Positions 1 through 8,545 of a stretch of DNA of 21,608 nucleotides are shown in pieces. Below the pieces are notes generated by a model that was not told where the DNA came from, ran no database searches, and saw only the letters and a list, made by a program, of their open reading frames with translations. The stretch's first letter is position 1; each line of letters starts with the position of its first letter. The position numbers and the translations under genes are program-made. This DNA is from an uncultured Spirochaetales bacterium (GTDB lineage: Bacteria > Spirochaetota > Spirochaetia > Sphaerochaetales > Sphaerochaetaceae). The DNA lies in contig CAMEXG010000012.1 in assembly GCA_945947045.1 (NCBI GenBank), forward strand, positions 1-21,608, read 5' to 3'.

Positions 1-25
1 TTTTCTTTTTTTCTAGAATCCATCT

Positions 26-571
26 ATGGATACTTTTATTTCCTCCCCACGATTATTCTTCAGAGAATGGAGAGAAGAAGACAAAGAAGAATTATTCCTT
101 GCTGCTTCAGACAATGAAATAGGACCTATGGCTGGATGGCAACCTCATAAAAGCGTCGAAGATTCACTTAATGTCATCAGAAATGTTCTCTCTGAAGAGA
201 ATACATTCGCTATCATTGAGAAAGAAAGCGGGAAGATTGTGGGAAGTACAGGCCTATTTACACCACAAGAGAAGACGATAGAAAGAGGAGAATACGAAAT
301 AGAAGTAGGATACTGGATATCTAGAGACAGATGGGGCAAGGGGTATGCGACGGAAACAGTAAAGAGAATGCTTGAATATGCTTTTGAAACATTGAAAATG
401 GAAAAAGTATGGTGTGGCGCATTCGTAGGGAACATAAGAAGCATCAGAGTCCAAGAGAAATGTCTCTTCGTTTATTCCCATGAAGAAGAAGTCTATGTCT
501 CCCCCCTTGATGAATATAGGACAGAAAGGTTCTCTTATATTGTCAAGGATGATTGGATGAATAGAAAATAG
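26..571 (+). CDS. GNAT family N-acetyltransferase (RimJ/RimL-like)
   Basis: A 181-residue protein with the GNAT fold layout. The N-terminus (TFISSPRLFFREWREEDKEE) is typical of RimJ/RimL-type enzymes. The acetyl-CoA loop appears as RWGKGYA near residues 102-108, within motif A (GYWISRDRWGKGYATE), and the late motif NIRSIRVQEK lies at about 136-145. The family moves an acetyl group from acetyl-CoA to an amine, often a ribosomal protein N-terminus or a small molecule; the substrate cannot be read from the sequence. An in-frame TAG at 14-16 fixes ATG 26 as the first possible start. No Shine-Dalgarno sequence is visible and the upstream 25 bases are T-rich. It is convergent with the outer-membrane gene. 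Family assignment is firm, substrate unknown. Confidence 0.9.
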   Translation: MDTFISSPRLFFREWREEDKEELFLAASDNEIGPMAGWQPHKSVEDSLNVIRNVLSEENTFAIIEKESGKIVGSTGLFTPQEKTIERGEYEIEVGYWISRDRWGKGYATETVKRMLEYAFETLKMEKVWCGAFVGNIRSIRVQEKCLFVYSHEEEVYVSPLDEYRTERFSYIVKDDWMNRK

Positions 572-715
572 ATTAATCTACATAGGAATCATATCTGATA
601 TCGTATGACATAGCGTCCCATGTATTTTTATCTCAATAAAACGCCACATTACTACAATAAAATATGTTACTTCTCTAAAGTATCAAATGTGTGGAAACAG
701 TGGGAGATATAAATA

Positions 716-1801
716 TCAGAACTCCAGTCTCAAAAGAATAGAAAGAGTATCACGAGGGTTATATCCCATATATTCTGAATACTCATCCATGGTATAAAGG
801 AGTGAGAAATCTATAAACCACAGCTTCAAGTCCGCTCCAAGTGTCGGATAACCGCCTTTTAGCCCACACATAAGCCCAAAGCCTTTTGTAAAGTTGAACT
901 TAAGCCCCATATTCGTATGATAAAGGAAGTTTGTAAGTGTAGCCTCCTTTACAAAACCTACGACATCACAAAAATCAATTGAGGCTTTAACTCCGAACCA
1001 CTTCCAAAAGACTCTCTCCCATCCGCTTCCAATGTTCAAGGTGAAGTCCGACTTAAACTTCTCTTTGTCTCCTGTCACTATGTCCACACTTTCGCTACCA
1101 TTACCTATGTCTGAAAGAGTCATAGCAAACGATAATCCGTTTTGAAGTCTTACCGTCGTTCCAAGATCAAACGAAAAAGTTGATTCGGCATACTTCAAAC
1201 CCAAGGCGTCAATGGCGGAAGTTGACAACATATTCATCAATTCAGATATACCGACAGGCGAAGAGTAGAAGGAAGAAGACATATGAGCCACAGCTCCTAC
1301 TTCCAGCCTTATATCCTTATTAATATCAAATCCATGTCCATATCCAAAAGATCCTCCGAACTTTAAAAATGGAATAAGGCCGACACTGATTCCTTCTCCT
1401 GATGTATAGAGACCGGTAGAAGCATCGAAGGAAGCCCCGAAGCCAAAAAGAACAAGAGACGATGAAGTTTTGACATCGATAATAGGAATGGTGCCTGTCA
1501 GCTTTGAAAGCACTTCGTTAACGGCATCATAGTCACCTTTACTAAGAGAGGAAAAAGGAATCGTGATTATCTCACTAAAGCTCCCGACGCCCATCTCTAT
1601 AGCAGGAAGGACAAGATTAAAACTATCATTTGAAAGAGACGCAGGGTTTGTGTAAAAACCTTTGCCTACACCTTTTAAAGACATTCCGGAACTTCCCATG
1701 GCCCTATATTCCCTATCCAAGGGTCTATAAGAAGTAAAAGAGGCGGAAAACAGTGACAAAGAGAGAAAAACAAGAATCAAAACAATAACAATGCGTTTCA
1801 T
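716..1801 (-). CDS. Outer-membrane beta-barrel protein, FadL/UPF0164-like
   Basis: A 361-residue exported protein. A signal peptide is visible (MKRIVIVLILVFLSLSLFSA). The mature N-terminus holds AMGSSGMSLKGVGKGFYTNP, the 'AMG.AG.. ..NPA' pattern of FadL-like and spirochaetal UPF0164 proteins. Alternating hydrophobic/polar strands and Gly-rich turns follow. It ends in LRLEF, with the terminal Phe typical of barrels assembled by BAM. FadL-type proteins pass hydrophobic solutes across the outer membrane; the ligand here is unknown. Its ATG overlaps the stop of the upstream lipoprotein gene (ATGA) behind a strong GGAGGGGAG ribosome site, so the two are probably co-translated. No convincing terminator follows it. 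Confidence 0.8.
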   Translation of the reverse strand: MKRIVIVLILVFLSLSLFSASFTSYRPLDREYRAMGSSGMSLKGVGKGFYTNPASLSNDSFNLVLPAIEMGVGSFSEIITIPFSSLSKGDYDAVNEVLSKLTGTIPIIDVKTSSSLVLFGFGASFDASTGLYTSGEGISVGLIPFLKFGGSFGYGHGFDINKDIRLEVGAVAHMSSSFYSSPVGISELMNMLSTSAIDALGLKYAESTFSFDLGTTVRLQNGLSFAMTLSDIGNGSESVDIVTGDKEKFKSDFTLNIGSGWERVFWKWFGVKASIDFCDVVGFVKEATLTNFLYHTNMGLKFNFTKGFGLMCGLKGGYPTLGADLKLWFIDFSLLYTMDEYSEYMGYNPRDTLSILLRLEF

Positions 1802-2751
1802 TTACTCCCCTCCGTCACTTGAACGATGATGTCAGCTACAGTCATTAGTCCTATTTCTTCTCCATAGCTGTAAGAAATACTGTTATAGACGGCTATAGGT
1901 GAGAGAATAGATGAAACAACTCCGTCTGCAATATTCATTAATGATGATACGCCCACATTCTTCAACTTCTCTTCAAGAGCTTCACTGTCTTCTGCTTCAT
2001 CCAGGTTAAATACATTGTCTTTCAGCTCCTCAGAGGAAAGAAGCGACAGGGCTTCACTTACTATTTTTTCCATTCCTTCCAATACGCCGCTGAGAAGGTT
2101 TATCATTAACTGACATTTTATATATTCCCCCCAGGTAGGATTAGATGAAGTGGAGAGAATACTAAACAAAGGTTTAAAAAGCCCTGAAATAAAATCTTCA
2201 CAACACTCGGAAATACTAACTCTGAGAGAATTGTAGTATTTGATTATTTCTTTTGTTTCTTCATCTGCACTTTCTTCATCAAACTCTGGAAGAAAATCTT
2301 TTATACAATCGATTATTTTCGTTTTCCCTTTATTAAGAAGAAAAACCGTATTCTTCATAGCCCCCACTAAATCCTGGTCGTCGATTTCCGAGGAAAGATA
2401 CTCTATTACCTTCTCTTTGCCAAAGCACTTTGCATTCAACACCTGGGCCATGGACTCGGCTTCTTTTTTGCTCTGGGGATAAAGTATGCAGCCATTAAAA
2501 TCGGAAGGCTTGTCGATTGAAAAAGCAATGGCACTATCTCTATCGCCCACAAAAGATTTGACCACGTCTACTTTATTGTCATCCTCCGAAATATCTGCAT
2601 CTCCTGTCTTTGATGAAATACTTATAGGCTCCGGTTCAGCAAGTCCAGCCTTCTGCCAGAAGTTTTCAGGAGAACATGATACGGAAAGAATAATAATCAA
2701 AATAAAAAATAAAGCTTTCATTATAAGAAATTTAGACCTGAGGAAAGACAT
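1798..2751 (-). CDS. Hypothetical lipoprotein, coupled to the downstream barrel gene
   Basis: I do not recognise this family. A hydrophobic N-terminal stretch ends in the lipobox LSVSC, so the product should be a lipid-anchored envelope protein. The rest is acidic and largely helical in look (many Glu/Asp/Ser/Leu, with an EEDADEE-like region in the middle), with no catalytic motif. Start choice is uncertain. ATG 2751 has GGAAAG 12 bases upstream. ATG 2721 gives a shorter signal peptide (MKALFFILIIILSVSC) but has no ribosome site. A TTG at 2778 would overlap the asparaginase stop. The 4-bp overlap with the barrel gene suggests that the two act together at the outer membrane, perhaps as barrel plus accessory lipoprotein; that is inference. 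Confidence 0.72.
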   Translation of the reverse strand: MSFLRSKFLIMKALFFILIIILSVSCSPENFWQKAGLAEPEPISISSKTGDADISEDDNKVDVVKSFVGDRDSAIAFSIDKPSDFNGCILYPQSKKEAESMAQVLNAKCFGKEKVIEYLSSEIDDQDLVGAMKNTVFLLNKGKTKIIDCIKDFLPEFDEESADEETKEIIKYYNSLRVSISECCEDFISGLFKPLFSILSTSSNPTWGEYIKCQLMINLLSGVLEGMEKIVSEALSLLSSEELKDNVFNLDEAEDSEALEEKLKNVGVSSLMNIADGVVSSILSPIAVYNSISYSYGEEIGLMTVADIIVQVTEGSK

Positions 2752-2774
2752 AGTCAAAACTATCTTTCCGTCTT

Positions 2775-3755
2775 TCAATACTTTTTGAAGTATCCTTTTA
2801 TCTTTTCTACATCTTTTGTCTTTGTCAGAGCCAACTGAAGAAGAATACGGGCCTTAGTAGGTGCCAAGTTATCTCCGACGATAATATTCCCCCACTTATC
2901 GAAAGTTGAGTCAGGAACTATCATTCCATTTCCAATGCGGGATGAGCGTACTACCGGAATGGAAAGCTTACCTATCGCCTCATTATACTTTATGCTGTAG
3001 TTACCGTTTCCTGCTCCTACAATCACAAGGCCTTCGGAGTTCTTTGCCGCTGCATAAATTAAGTCCGGGTCTGCATCTACGTGGAAAATTAGGATACCTA
3101 CTTTAGGCAGCTTATCGACACCATCAATAGAAAACTCGCTTTTTAATGTATGAGGCTTTAGAGACATATTATATAAAAGCACATTTCTATCAATAACATA
3201 ACCCATCATACCGAAATCTCTTCCTCCGAAAGCAGTAACGGAGGTAGTGCTGAGTTTCTGGAAGTCTCTGGCAGAATATATACTATCAGAAAAGACACAT
3301 AGTACTCCAAGGCCCCTTGCCTTTTCGCTTGCAGCCACAGTCACAGCCTGATAGAGATTCATAGGACCGTCTGCACTTGTCGCGGTGCTTGGTCTCATGG
3401 CTCCCGTCACTACAACAGGCTTATCTGTCTTAACCACCAAGTGTAAGAAATAAGCCGTCTCCTCCATGGTATCTGTACCATGAGTTATTACAAAACCGTC
3501 TACACTGTCATCTTTACTGATTTCATTTATTTTGGAAGCAAGCCTAATCCAAAGAGAGGAAGTGATGTCATCCGAGTTAAGATTAGAAATCTGTACTTCT
3601 TCCAGATCAGCTATTTCATCCAGCCCCCTGACAGCTCTTGCTATTTTATTTATCGAAAGCTTTCCCGGAACATAATCCGTGGCGTCCCCTGGTCTTCCCT
3701 CCCCAGCTATGGTTCCTCCTGTCGCCAGAACCACGACTTTCTTTCTTCTCTCCAT
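2775..3755 (-). CDS. L-asparaginase, type II (AnsB-like) without signal peptide
   Basis: Hydrolyses L-asparagine to aspartate and ammonia. The 326 residues align along their length with E. coli AnsB. The motifs ATGGTIAG (catalytic Thr15), NLNSDD (Ser61), THGTDTMEET (Thr94-Asp95) and RDFQK (Lys167) match AnsB Thr12, Ser58, Thr89-Asp90 and Lys162, and the flexible-loop Tyr28 is kept. AnsB proteins are normally exported, but this one begins MERRKKVVVLATGG with no signal peptide and should be cytoplasmic. The start has a clear GGGAGGAG site 3 bases before the ATG. A terminator for the upstream MATE gene and a possible -10 (TATACT or TATATT on the minus strand, 3774-3784) suggest its own promoter. 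Lipoprotein and barrel genes follow directly. Confidence 0.93.
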   Translation of the reverse strand: MERRKKVVVLATGGTIAGEGRPGDATDYVPGKLSINKIARAVRGLDEIADLEEVQISNLNSDDITSSLWIRLASKINEISKDDSVDGFVITHGTDTMEETAYFLHLVVKTDKPVVVTGAMRPSTATSADGPMNLYQAVTVAASEKARGLGVLCVFSDSIYSARDFQKLSTTSVTAFGGRDFGMMGYVIDRNVLLYNMSLKPHTLKSEFSIDGVDKLPKVGILIFHVDADPDLIYAAAKNSEGLVIVGAGNGNYSIKYNEAIGKLSIPVVRSSRIGNGMIVPDSTFDKWGNIIVGDNLAPTKARILLQLALTKTKDVEKIKGYFKKY

Positions 3756-3797
3756 ATACTCCTCCCGATGAAGAATATAGTATAAAAGGAAACGGGT

Positions 3798-3835
3798 AAA
3801 GAAAAGGCTGCTTCAAGATAATCCTCGAAACAGCC
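3798..3835 (-). terminator. Rho-independent terminator of the LacI-MATE unit
   Basis: On the minus strand a 12-bp stem (GGCTGTTTCGAG pairing CTTGAAGCAGCC, with two G-U pairs) encloses the loop GATTAT. It is followed by TTTTCTTT. It lies 14 bases beyond the MATE stop codon and separates that gene from the asparaginase unit. Confidence 0.82.
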
Positions 3836-3848
3836 AAATGTCAGAAAA

Positions 3849-5156
3849 TCAGAGGCTCTTCATCCATTTTCCTTTTCTGAAGACGATGAATCCGACAAAT
3901 AGCCTGACCACCTCTTCCATAGAAAGAATCAAGTAAACAAGGTGTATAGGAAGATGGAGAAGACTGGATGAAATCAATGCCAAAGGAACACCGAAGATCC
4001 AAGTACCCATAATATCAATGGCACCTGTAATATCAGTGCGGCCTCCGGAACGGAGTATTCCGCCTGCTAGAATCATATTGCTGACTTTTACCGGTGCAAT
4101 AAACGCATAGACAAGAAGAATCAAGGATCCGATGCTCTTCACACTTTCCTCAACGTTATATATAGAGAGATAGAATGGTCTTGAGGCTATTATAAGGATA
4201 GAAATAATACCGCTACCCAGAAGCCCATAGACAATCAGTTTCTTCGAAGCCCATACAGCATTGTCATACTCCTTGTTACCAAGCATTTTTCCAACCATGA
4301 TTCCAGATGCTTGTGAAACGCCTGTCAGCGTTCCTATCATAATATTCTGTATAGGATATGAGAGCACCATTGCAGCTGCCGCGGCAGTTCCTATATGACC
4401 ATAGACTCCGCCATATACATTCTCCCCCAAGCTCCACATAAACTCACACACCATTATCGGAAGAAGAATTCTCAAGAAAGCCTTGCCATATTCGCCCTTG
4501 TCTCTTCCCTCTGTCTTTCCAGGTAGTGTCTGATATCCCATAATGAGCACTACGATAAATGCAACCAATTGGGAAATGACAGTCGCCCAAGCTGCACCTT
4601 CAGCTCCTTTCTGGAGGATAAAAATGAATACATAGTTAAGCAAGGTATTTAGAACAACTGAAAAAAACGTTGCATACATTGGAAGCTTCGCCCTATCACG
4701 GCATCTAAGGGATGCAGAAATCATCAGAGTCACCGCCATAGGAACAAAAGAGAGAGATACAATTCTCAAATATGACGCCGCCACTCCTACCGCTATGCCA
4801 TCGGAAGAATACAGCCCCATGATTAAATGAGGAAATATTAGGGATAGGACAAAGAAGAAAGCCGCCACCGATAAAGCGGAGAAAAGAGAGAGACGGAATG
4901 CCCTATATTCTCCTTCTCTATCTTTCTTTCCTACATATTGGCTAAGCATGATAGAGGCGGCTGTGACCACAGCATTCACTACAGTAGAACATAGTCCAGT
5001 GAACTTACCAGCGAAACCTATGGCTGCAATTGAAACGCTTCCCAGCTGTCCAACCATTATCTGGTCTGCAATACTAAAGGATGACTGCAACAGACACTGT
5101 AGTGTCACTGGAATGGCTATCGAAAACAAATCATGACGAAACTGACGCTTGTCCAT
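3849..5156 (-). CDS. MATE family multidrug/solute efflux transporter
   Basis: A 435-residue polytopic inner-membrane protein with about 12 hydrophobic segments. It has MATE hallmarks: IPVTLQCLLQSSFSIADQIM near the N-terminus, VGQLGSVSIAAIG after it, and the second-half repeat beginning at about residue 240 (MVCEFMWSLGENVYGGVYGH). MATE pumps export organic cations or other solutes using Na+ or H+ gradients; the substrate is not readable. I chose ATG 5156 because AGAGAGG stands 6 bases upstream. The longer reading from TTG 5204 or ATG 5201 has no ribosome site and adds a non-conserved tail. It lies 51 bases after the LacI-type gene on the same strand and ends at a terminator, so the two look like a unit. 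Confidence 0.9.
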   Translation of the reverse strand: MDKRQFRHDLFSIAIPVTLQCLLQSSFSIADQIMVGQLGSVSIAAIGFAGKFTGLCSTVVNAVVTAASIMLSQYVGKKDREGEYRAFRLSLFSALSVAAFFFVLSLIFPHLIMGLYSSDGIAVGVAASYLRIVSLSFVPMAVTLMISASLRCRDRAKLPMYATFFSVVLNTLLNYVFIFILQKGAEGAAWATVISQLVAFIVVLIMGYQTLPGKTEGRDKGEYGKAFLRILLPIMVCEFMWSLGENVYGGVYGHIGTAAAAAMVLSYPIQNIMIGTLTGVSQASGIMVGKMLGNKEYDNAVWASKKLIVYGLLGSGIISILIIASRPFYLSIYNVEESVKSIGSLILLVYAFIAPVKVSNMILAGGILRSGGRTDITGAIDIMGTWIFGVPLALISSSLLHLPIHLVYLILSMEEVVRLFVGFIVFRKGKWMKSL

Positions 5157-5207
5157 AGAAAACCTCTCTGGACAAATAGTATCCCGAAATGAACTAAACA
5201 TCAAAGG

Positions 5208-6224
5208 TTAATCGCATAACCTACGAACAGTAAGCCCTTCTTTTAGGCTTACATCCACAATCTTCACTCTATTCTTCATTTCTTTACGTCTAAACTCTTC
5301 AAGACTCTCCACAGCATAGAGAGCCCTTTCTTTGTGGTTCTGTGTTATAGTCGTCAGATTAAATAACTGGGCCTCCATACTGCCGTCAAAACCAATGAGG
5401 GAAATATCTTGAGGAACCCTTTTGCCATTTGTCTCCATAAAGGCCATGAAATCCAGAGCATAGAAGTCGGAGATGGCGAAGACAGATGAGAAGGAGAGAA
5501 TATATTCCATCTTCTCTCTATATAGTCTCCATCTCTCGTCTTTATCCATAGGGATCATCATCTCTTCTCCCTTACCCACTCTTTCTATTACTCCCTTGCA
5601 CCTATCTTCATCCATTCTCCAATGGTTGTCTGTAATACAAAGAACACTTCTATGTCCCATACTGTACAGATACTCTCCCGCCAATAGTCCACCCTTTCTA
5701 TTGTCCACAGTAAGCATCGCTATTTCTTCATCATCGATTTCGCACATACCGTCATATACTACAAAAGGTATACGGCTCTCTCGTCTGAGAGACGCATAAT
5801 CGCTGTCACAAAAACCTATCAGAACCAATGCATCCATATTCCACATAGATGCGTAAGTAGGAACCTCGGTTATATCTTTAGTAATCTTGACCATCATGAA
5901 AAGGCCCTTGTCTTCCAAAGCCTTTGCAAGTGCATTGAGGGAGGCTGAGACAAAGCCATCCTCCAATACATGATCATGGTACTTTTCGTGATCATTAATA
6001 ATCACAGCGACAATCCTTGAGTCATTTCTACCCAATAAGAGAGCCGCCATAGAGGGGATATAGTTCCTCTTCTCTATGCATGCCTCCACTTTCTCGATTG
6101 TACTTTTGGAGACTTTATTCTTCTTTCCATGTAAGACATTTGAAACTGTAGCCGTGCTTATACCCAGCTCCTCTGCAATATCTTTTATAGTTATGCGGTT
6201 CTCTTCCATACTTCGATTATGCAC
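5208..6224 (-). CDS. LacI family transcriptional regulator
   Basis: A 338-residue DNA-binding protein. The LacI helix-turn-helix is clear (ITIKDIAEELGISTATVSNV, about residues 11-30), followed by the hinge helix region (NYIPSMAALLLG). A periplasmic-binding-protein-like effector domain follows, with the family signature GLLAGEYLYSMGHRSVL. GTG 6224 has AGGGA 6 bases upstream, while the in-frame ATG at 6209 has none, so the GTG is favoured. It is divergent from the cutC-like gene across 82 bases and stands upstream of a MATE transporter. It probably controls one or both, but I could not identify a CG-centred LacI operator in the gap. The effector is unknown, usually a sugar or nucleoside in this family. 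Confidence 0.93.
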   Translation of the reverse strand: MHNRSMEENRITIKDIAEELGISTATVSNVLHGKKNKVSKSTIEKVEACIEKRNYIPSMAALLLGRNDSRIVAVIINDHEKYHDHVLEDGFVSASLNALAKALEDKGLFMMVKITKDITEVPTYASMWNMDALVLIGFCDSDYASLRRESRIPFVVYDGMCEIDDEEIAMLTVDNRKGGLLAGEYLYSMGHRSVLCITDNHWRMDEDRCKGVIERVGKGEEMMIPMDKDERWRLYREKMEYILSFSSVFAISDFYALDFMAFMETNGKRVPQDISLIGFDGSMEAQLFNLTTITQNHKERALYAVESLEEFRRKEMKNRVKIVDVSLKEGLTVRRLCD

Positions 6225-6306
6225 TAGAATTCCCTTTTTGTAAGTCGGTTGGTTTTAATACTTCAACTCTTTCACTTCTAAGGTTAAGCTATAAAAGGAG
6301 GAAAAA

Positions 6307-7050
6307 ATGAAAGATAACGTCAAAATAGAAATATGCCTTGAAGATGTAGAGAGTGTCATAAGAGCGGAAAAGGGAGGAGCAGATAGAGTCGAATTATGTT
6401 CCGACTTGTTTGAAGGAGGGACGACTCCGTCTCTCGGGTCATTTATCACAGCTAGGCGTCATACGACAATAGCTATAAATACAATGATCAGACCCCGTGG
6501 AGGAGACTTCTGTTACTCGGATGTAGAGTTTGAAGCAATGCTGGAGGATGTAAAGGCATTCAAGGAACATGGAGCCGACGGTATAGTATTCGGTATCCTC
6601 AACCCTGACGGCACCATAGATAAAGAAAGATCTAGAAAGATTATTGAAGCTTCCAGACCTCTCCCTGTTACATTCCACAGAGCTTTTGATATGTCAAAAG
6701 ACCTATTCCAATCACTTGAAGACTTAATAGAATTGGGTGTAGACAGAATTCTCACAAGCGGAGGAGAACCTACAGTGATGGAAGGCATCATGAATCTTGA
6801 GAAACTGGTTGAGAAAGCAGGAGACAGAATCATCATTATGCCTGGCTGCGGAATAACAGAAAACAACTTTTCATATCTGAAGGAAAGGGTTAAGGCAAAA
6901 GAGTATCATGTCCATCTGCCAAAAGAGGAAGTCTCGAAAATGGAGTGGAGACCTGCCCACATCTATATGGGAGGAATGCTGCGCCAGCCTGAGTTCCAGA
7001 TCATCCACACATCTACAGAAAGAGTAAAAGAAATTGTGGGGAAAAAGTGA
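6307..7050 (+). CDS. cutC: CutC family TIM-barrel protein
   Basis: A 247-residue protein matching the CutC family throughout. It opens with EICLEDVESVIRAEKGGADR and ELCSDLFEGGTTPSLG. Next come the TMIRPRGGDFCYSDVE motif, the VTFHRAFD motif near residues 120-127, ILTSGG, and IIIMPGCGIT. CutC has been linked to copper tolerance but its biochemical role is poorly settled, and no metal-transport gene is nearby. A strong AAAAGGAGG site precedes the ATG. It is the first gene of a two-gene unit with an MlrC-like gene (stop and start share one base) and is divergent from the LacI regulator, which may control it. Family is certain; function is open. Confidence 0.93.
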   Translation: MKDNVKIEICLEDVESVIRAEKGGADRVELCSDLFEGGTTPSLGSFITARRHTTIAINTMIRPRGGDFCYSDVEFEAMLEDVKAFKEHGADGIVFGILNPDGTIDKERSRKIIEASRPLPVTFHRAFDMSKDLFQSLEDLIELGVDRILTSGGEPTVMEGIMNLEKLVEKAGDRIIIMPGCGITENNFSYLKERVKAKEYHVHLPKEEVSKMEWRPAHIYMGGMLRQPEFQIIHTSTERVKEIVGKK

Positions 7051-8516
7051 TGAGAGTACTTGTAGGTGGACTCCACCATGAAAGCGACACTTTTAATCCC
7101 ATTGTCACAAGAGAAAAAGATGTCAAGATTCTCAGAGGAAAAGATCTATTAAATCACAGAGGTGAAAATTCCACTTCTGGAATAATAGAAACATTAACTT
7201 CTAAAAACATTGAAGTAATTCCAACCCTTCTGGCAAGAGCTGTCCCTAATGGAGAGTGGGATAAATCTCTTTATATTTCCCTCAAAAAAGAAATATTGGA
7301 GATAGCGGAAGCAAACAAAGTAGATGGAGTCTGCCTCGCTTTACATGGTTCAATGAGAATAAAAGAGATCGGGGAGGCGGAAGGAGATCTATTGGAGAGC
7401 TTAAGAGAAATCTATCCTGATATCCCTATTGTCACTTCTCTCGATATGCATGCAACCATCTCAAAAAAAATGATGGAAAACGCAGATGCTTTTGTAGGTT
7501 ATAAGACGGCGCCACATATCGACGAGAGAGAAACAGGGGTTAAGGCTGCAGAGCTTTTGCTTCACGCTCTCAATGGAGGAAGACTCTCTTCCTCTGCTGT
7601 ACATATTCCATTTCTTGTGGCTGGAGAAAAAAGCGAAACAAGTGTCAGCCCCATGAAGGAAATAATGGAAAGAGTAAGAAAAGAAGAAGAGAGAGAAGGC
7701 GTACTCTCTATCTCTCTCTTGATGGGCTTCCCTTGGGCCGACTCAGAAGACGGAGGCGTAAATGCAATAGTAGTTACAGATGGAGATAAAGAGAAAGCTG
7801 ATAAAACAGCATTGGAAATAGCAGAATATTTCTGGAACAAAAGAGAAGAGTTCGTCTTCTATAATGAAACCAGGATGCCGGAAAAAGCAGTGGATAGAAT
7901 ATTGGAGCTTATAGGGAAAGGAAAGTGTCCTGTTGTAATAAGTGACAGCGGCGACAACCCCACGGCAGGTTCCAGCCAAGACAATACAGAGTTTCTAAGA
8001 ATTCTCCTTTCCTCGCCCTATATAAAACAACTGGATCCTCCTCTTATCTACCAGGCGTTCTATGACCCGGTCCTTTTGGAGAAATGCTTCGGCGTCGGAG
8101 AAGGCAATACCGTTGAAGGAGAACTGGGAGCATACTTCGACAGAGAGAAGAGCACTCCCATAGAAGTGAGATCAAAGGTAAAAAAGCTCCTTAGAAACTG
8201 GGGTGGAACATATAAAACGGACTTGGCTCTTATAGATGTAGACGGAATCGACGTCATCGTAACCAGCGAGCATGTAGGGTGCTATGAGCCAAGTATGATG
8301 TGCTCATTGGGCGTAGATATAAAAAAGAGAAAGGCCGTAGTCGTCAAGCTCGGATATCTGGAGCCTGAGATCAGAGCCCTATCCTCTTCCTCCTTTATGG
8401 TACTTACTAAAGGAAGCTCCGATGAAATATTGGAGCGTTTACCATACAATAAGATAAAACGCCCCATTTGGCCTTTAGATAAAAAAGGAGACTTCAAGTT
8501 AGAGTTCATCAAATAG
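7050..8516 (+). CDS. M81 family metallopeptidase, MlrC (microcystinase C)-like
   Basis: A 488-residue protein of the MlrC family: an N-terminal M81 domain, then the MlrC C-terminal domain. Expected zinc ligands are visible as GGLHHES (Glu11), SLDMHATIS (Asp132, His134) and KTAPHIDERETG (His156). The Asp-X-His spacing and the 22-residue gap to the next His match MlrC. The SDSGDNPTAGSSQDN segment of the C-terminal domain is also present. MlrC cleaves linearised microcystin, but most homologues lie in organisms that never meet this toxin, so the real substrate is probably another amide or peptide. ATG 7050 overlaps the cutC stop as TGATG and gives the canonical MRVLVGG start; a GTG three bases earlier is the alternative. 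The stop codon lies inside the terminator stem. Confidence 0.9.
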   Translation: MRVLVGGLHHESDTFNPIVTREKDVKILRGKDLLNHRGENSTSGIIETLTSKNIEVIPTLLARAVPNGEWDKSLYISLKKEILEIAEANKVDGVCLALHGSMRIKEIGEAEGDLLESLREIYPDIPIVTSLDMHATISKKMMENADAFVGYKTAPHIDERETGVKAAELLLHALNGGRLSSSAVHIPFLVAGEKSETSVSPMKEIMERVRKEEEREGVLSISLLMGFPWADSEDGGVNAIVVTDGDKEKADKTALEIAEYFWNKREEFVFYNETRMPEKAVDRILELIGKGKCPVVISDSGDNPTAGSSQDNTEFLRILLSSPYIKQLDPPLIYQAFYDPVLLEKCFGVGEGNTVEGELGAYFDREKSTPIEVRSKVKKLLRNWGGTYKTDLALIDVDGIDVIVTSEHVGCYEPSMMCSLGVDIKKRKAVVVKLGYLEPEIRALSSSSFMVLTKGSSDEILERLPYNKIKRPIWPLDKKGDFKLEFIK

Positions 8517-8540
8517 GTGCAGCTGCACCTATTTTTATAA
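8511..8540 (+). terminator. Terminator with stop codon inside the stem
   Basis: The 24-base stretch 8511-8534 is a perfect palindrome (core ATAGGTGCAGCTGCACCTAT), followed by TTTTTAT. It would fold as an 8-10 bp stem with a minimal AGCT loop. The upstream gene's TAG at 8514-8516 forms part of the stem. On the opposite strand only a short T run follows, so it is a weaker stop for the convergent epimerase gene. Confidence 0.88.
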
Positions 8541-8545
8541 ACCGA

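Noticed and set aside
608..630. Possible terminator after the acetyltransferase (ACAT/ATGT followed by ATTTTTA)
   Set aside because: The stem has only four or five pairs with an internal mismatch; too weak to call.
3646..3837. 63-codon ORF across the asparaginase start
   Set aside because: It overlaps the MATE terminator and the asparaginase ribosome site and coding start in another frame; no support as a gene.
6225..6306. LacI operator in the divergent gap
   Set aside because: No CG-centred palindrome was found; only a loose AAGT/ACTT pair, which is expected by chance.
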